Origin: Pseudomonadota bacterium
Lineage (GTDB): Bacteria > Pseudomonadota > Alphaproteobacteria > Sphingomonadales > Sphingomonadaceae
Direction: 5' to 3'
Length of the DNA: 34,290 nt
NCBI GenBank assembly: GCA_023426225.1
Contig: JAFABD010000151.1
Location: forward strand, 1-34,290
Shown: positions 32,881 to 34,290 of the stretch, piece by piece
Position numbering within the stretch: the stretch's first letter is position 1
Layout: every line of letters starts with the position of its first letter
The notes under the pieces: generated by a model
What the model was told of the DNA's origin: nothing
What the model saw: the letters and a program-made list of their open reading frames with translations, nothing else
Databases searched by the model: none
Made by a program: the position numbers and the translations under genes

Positions 32881-34184
32881 TTCACGAGCGCCTCGATAGC
32901 CGCTTTCAGATAGGCCGGCACCGTAAAAGCCTTGCCGTTGTTGATTTCCTCAGCGATGAGTTGGGCAAAATCGCCCTTGCGGGTGGCCTCGAAGAGCTGC
33001 TGAATCGCCACCGCCTGGGCCGCTCCAGCCTGCGCGACCGCCGCATCCCATTTATCGGCTGATCGCGGGTGAAGCTTGACGTAGACCTCCTTGAGCAGTG
33101 CCGCATTGCCCGCGCGGACCAATTCCGTCTCCAGCGAATAGTCGTTGATGACGACCTCAAGGAGATCGCCCGCGCCGAGCCCCGCGACCATCGCCTCCAG
33201 GTCGCGCTTGCGTCCGGCACCCGGGGTCATCGCTCCTTCCGCCACCTCCCCAGCGTCGCCATCGGTCAAAACGACGAGCCGATCGGCGATCCGGACCTCG
33301 TTGAATGGCGAGAGAAGCAGCTTGGCGTATGGCTGAAAATCGACGCCGTCGATCGGCACGAAGACCGCGGAGCGGAACAGGCGGAGTTTGTCCGCGTCAT
33401 CCGTCAACACGATCTTCTTCGCCATGACGGGAAGCAGAAGCGCTTCTGCGATGCCTTCCACGAGAAGCACGCGCCCCCCGAATAGAAATGCCGATTTGGT
33501 CACGTCCAGATAGCGATCGATCTTGCGGCGTTCGACAGGGTCGAGCGCCAGGGCCGCGAGCGGGATGCAGCGCGTTTCCCGCCTCGGCCTGCCCACCGGC
33601 ATCACAGGGTTCGGCTCGATTTCGGGGACGATCTCAGCGGGAACGCCGGCGAGCGCGTGCGGCTCGTCTTCTGCGATAGGCGGTACGGCCGCTGCGGGCG
33701 CGGGAAGAAAGGATCGGAAAAAGACGAGCTTCTTGCTTTCCACCCATGCCGACAGGTTCGGCGAATGGGTCGCTACGATCACCTGCAGCTCGCCCGCCGG
33801 TCCCTGGTTGTCGACGCGCGGCTTGCGCGACTTCTCGGCCTGCTCATCGAGGAAGCTGAGCACCGCGGCCTGAAGCTGCGGGTGAAGATGCGCTTCCGGC
33901 TCCTCCACGAGGAAGAGCGTCAAGTCGGCGTCATTGACCTTCTCGAGCTCGACCGCGATCGTCGCCATGTAGAGAAGGTTCGCGTAGCCGTGCCCCGAAT
34001 AGCGGAGGTCTTCCGGTTCGATGCCGTGATCGGAGAGCTTGAAGCGAAGGTCGCGCGCGATATCGATGAGCTTCTCGTCATTCGCAAAACCGAGAGACGC
34101 AGCCTGGCGGCGAACGCCCCCTGTCAACGCGCTCAGCCCTACCTCCACGGCGCCACCGACCTTGCCAAGGATCTCCGCTTCCAC
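32877..34184 (-). CDS. gajA: OLD-family ATPase/TOPRIM nuclease, GajA-type, 5' end cut off at an IS junction
   Basis: The visible 435 residues contain the C-terminal half of an ABC-type ATPase followed by a TOPRIM nuclease. Signs are the signature-like SGHGYANLLY (63-72), Walker B FLVEEPEAHLHPQLQ (91-105), the switch histidine ATHSPNL (138-144), TOPRIM glutamate LLVEGIAE (E243), and acidic pair LTDGDAGE (D308, D310). The N-terminal part with Walker A, about 100-200 residues in relatives, is missing. The homology begins at about 34184, directly at the end of an IS21-like sequence. GTG 34184 is only the first possible start and has no ribosome binding site; the frame continues open through the IS end to the window edge. 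The gene is probably inactive unless the missing part is joined outside the window. Confidence 0.82.
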   Translation of the reverse strand: MEAEILGKVGGAVEVGLSALTGGVRRQAASLGFANDEKLIDIARDLRFKLSDHGIEPEDLRYSGHGYANLLYMATIAVELEKVNDADLTLFLVEEPEAHLHPQLQAAVLSFLDEQAEKSRKPRVDNQGPAGELQVIVATHSPNLSAWVESKKLVFFRSFLPAPAAAVPPIAEDEPHALAGVPAEIVPEIEPNPVMPVGRPRRETRCIPLAALALDPVERRKIDRYLDVTKSAFLFGGRVLLVEGIAEALLLPVMAKKIVLTDDADKLRLFRSAVFVPIDGVDFQPYAKLLLSPFNEVRIADRLVVLTDGDAGEVAEGAMTPGAGRKRDLEAMVAGLGAGDLLEVVINDYSLETELVRAGNAALLKEVYVKLHPRSADKWDAAVAQAGAAQAVAIQQLFEATRKGDFAQLIAEEINNGKAFTVPAYLKAAIEALVK

Positions 34185-34290
34185 TGCGTGGCGACAACTA
34201 CGATGGCCGGTTGAGCGGCAACTATGATGGCCGGTAGGATCGGTTGTCTGGGCTGATCGTAGGGAGGGGCGTAGCCCCGACCGGAGAGCG
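34185..34290 (+). mobile_element. End of an IS21-like insertion sequence (multiple terminal repeats), continues past window
   Basis: Two direct repeats, CAACTACGATGGCCGGT (34195-34211) and CAACTATGATGGCCGGT (34219-34235), differ at one base and are spaced 24 bp apart. Multiple short terminal repeats of this kind are typical of IS21-family ends upstream of istA. The following GGCTGATCGTAGGGAGGGGC resembles the leader seen before istA. The junction with gajA lies near 34185-34190, starting TG, as IS21 ends do. No transposase is in the window, so the family call rests on the end structure alone. Confidence 0.6.

Overview
The window is high-GC DNA from an alphaproteobacterium, most likely a sphingomonad (Sphingomonas or a close relative). 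Evidence for this is the strong G/C third-position bias and the set of housekeeping genes: an F1-ATPase zeta inhibitor (DUF1476), a single-chain PurL, a fused ThiS-ThiG, type II AroQ, AccB-AccC, and a der-bamB-yfgM cluster. The genus is inferred from gene content and was not tested by a search.

Positions 1-8533 are almost entirely minus-strand. Reading leftward they hold the ketone-body CoA-transferase operon scoA-phosphatase-scoB, the leucine genes leuC-(45-aa peptide)-leuD followed by a quinone oxidoreductase-like gene, the trio zeta inhibitor-bolA-grxD, and a blaI/M56 (BlaR1-like) regulatory pair. The M56 gene carries an in-frame TAG at codon 7 and runs off the left edge.

Positions 8869-22605 are mostly plus-strand: an outer-membrane beta-barrel protein, a TPP-dependent ALS-like enzyme, aroQ-accB-accC-arsC, lrgA-lrgB, purL, a DUF3052 protein, a nitroreductase, a DUF418 membrane protein, and bfd-bfr behind two Fur-like boxes. 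csbD and the thiS-thiG fusion lie on the minus strand inside this block.

Positions 22641-28523 return to the minus strand: an Hpt protein, der, bamB, a YfgM-like protein, panB, a YffB/ArsC-like protein and a YpeA-like acetyltransferase.

From about 28660 the character changes. A roughly 450-800 bp AT-richer, gene-poor stretch with several hairpins leads to the wreck of an AbiEi/DUF6088-like antitoxin gene whose palindromic operator survives. Next come a 561-aa winged-helix/PD-(D/E)xK nuclease-like protein on the plus strand and, convergent with it, a UvrD-like helicase and an OLD-family ATPase/TOPRIM nuclease, which together form a Gabija-type (class 2 OLD plus UvrD) pair. The OLD gene has lost its Walker A region where the end of an IS21-like insertion sequence begins, about 105 bp from the right edge. 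This 29.1-34.3 kb stretch is the accessory, defence-like part of the window and the best candidate for a poorly described system: a two-fold nuclease protein with N-terminal winged helices paired with an OLD/UvrD module.
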